Below the pieces are notes generated by a model. The model ran no database searches and had not been told where the DNA came from. It worked only from the letters and a program-made list of their open reading frames with translations. From the NCBI GenBank assembly GCA_948470475.1, contig OX419344.1:24359725-24423724 (forward strand): DNA of 64,000 bases, read 5' to 3'. Of the stretch, positions 63,861 to 64,000 are shown in pieces. Positions within the stretch are counted from its first letter, which is position 1. The number at the start of each line of letters is the position of its first letter. This DNA comes from Galaxea fascicularis. Lineage: Eukaryota > Cnidaria > Anthozoa > Scleractinia > Euphylliidae. The translations under genes and the position numbers were made by a program.

Positions 63861-64000
63861 ATATTCGTATTCTCGGTATTGAACTGGATCTAACATGAAG
63901 CGGAGGCCCTTACGGGGGAATACATTTACATATGAAAAGATTCCCCCGCAAGAGCCTCCACTTCATGCTAGATCCAGGTCAATACCGAGAATACGAATAT
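63861..64000. mobile_element. Hairpin MITE at the window edge in CFAP44 intron 14
   Basis: Two arms of about 60 bases beginning ATATTCGTATTCTCGGTATT are inverted around a short loop near 63925. The right arm ends exactly at the window end, so flanking duplications cannot be read. Confidence 0.7.

Overview
The window looks like nuclear DNA of an animal, most likely an anthozoan cnidarian and plausibly a stony coral. It is AT-rich, genes are split into many small GT-AG exons, and introns and spacers are crowded with short inverted-repeat transposons and a tRNA-derived SINE. Protein similarity, recalled from the families and not searched, supports three clear genes. The coral attribution is an inference.

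Layout. 1-9.0 kb: repeat-rich DNA, including a degenerate CAGT tract split by a 1.1 kb transposon, with a tentative small minus-strand gene (about 5.1-9.0 kb). 12.0-36.1 kb: a complete 33-exon type II diacylglycerol kinase (delta/eta class) on the minus strand, encoding 1,271 residues; every exon junction is phase-consistent. 37.2-42.0 kb: coding-like minus-strand exons I cannot name. 46.6-50.9 kb: a complete six-exon Na+/K+-ATPase beta subunit (278 residues) on the minus strand. 54.95 kb to the window end: the first 14 coding exons (1,302 residues) of CFAP44, a WD-repeat axonemal protein, on the plus strand. ATP1B and CFAP44 are divergent, with about 4 kb between them.

The three genes have no shared pathway: one is a lipid-signalling enzyme, one an ion-pump accessory subunit and one a ciliary protein. 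The neighbourhood is ordinary animal gene order.

I found no clearly new biological system. The more interesting items are a strong-context uORF whose stop overlaps the DGK start codon, two NAGNAG acceptors in DGK, an RFX X-box-like site just upstream of CFAP44, a very long disordered first exon in CFAP44, unnamed coding-like exons, and several non-autonomous transposon families with readable target-site duplications (9-bp Mutator-like, TTAA, TWA Harbinger-like, and an 8-bp family with two copies).
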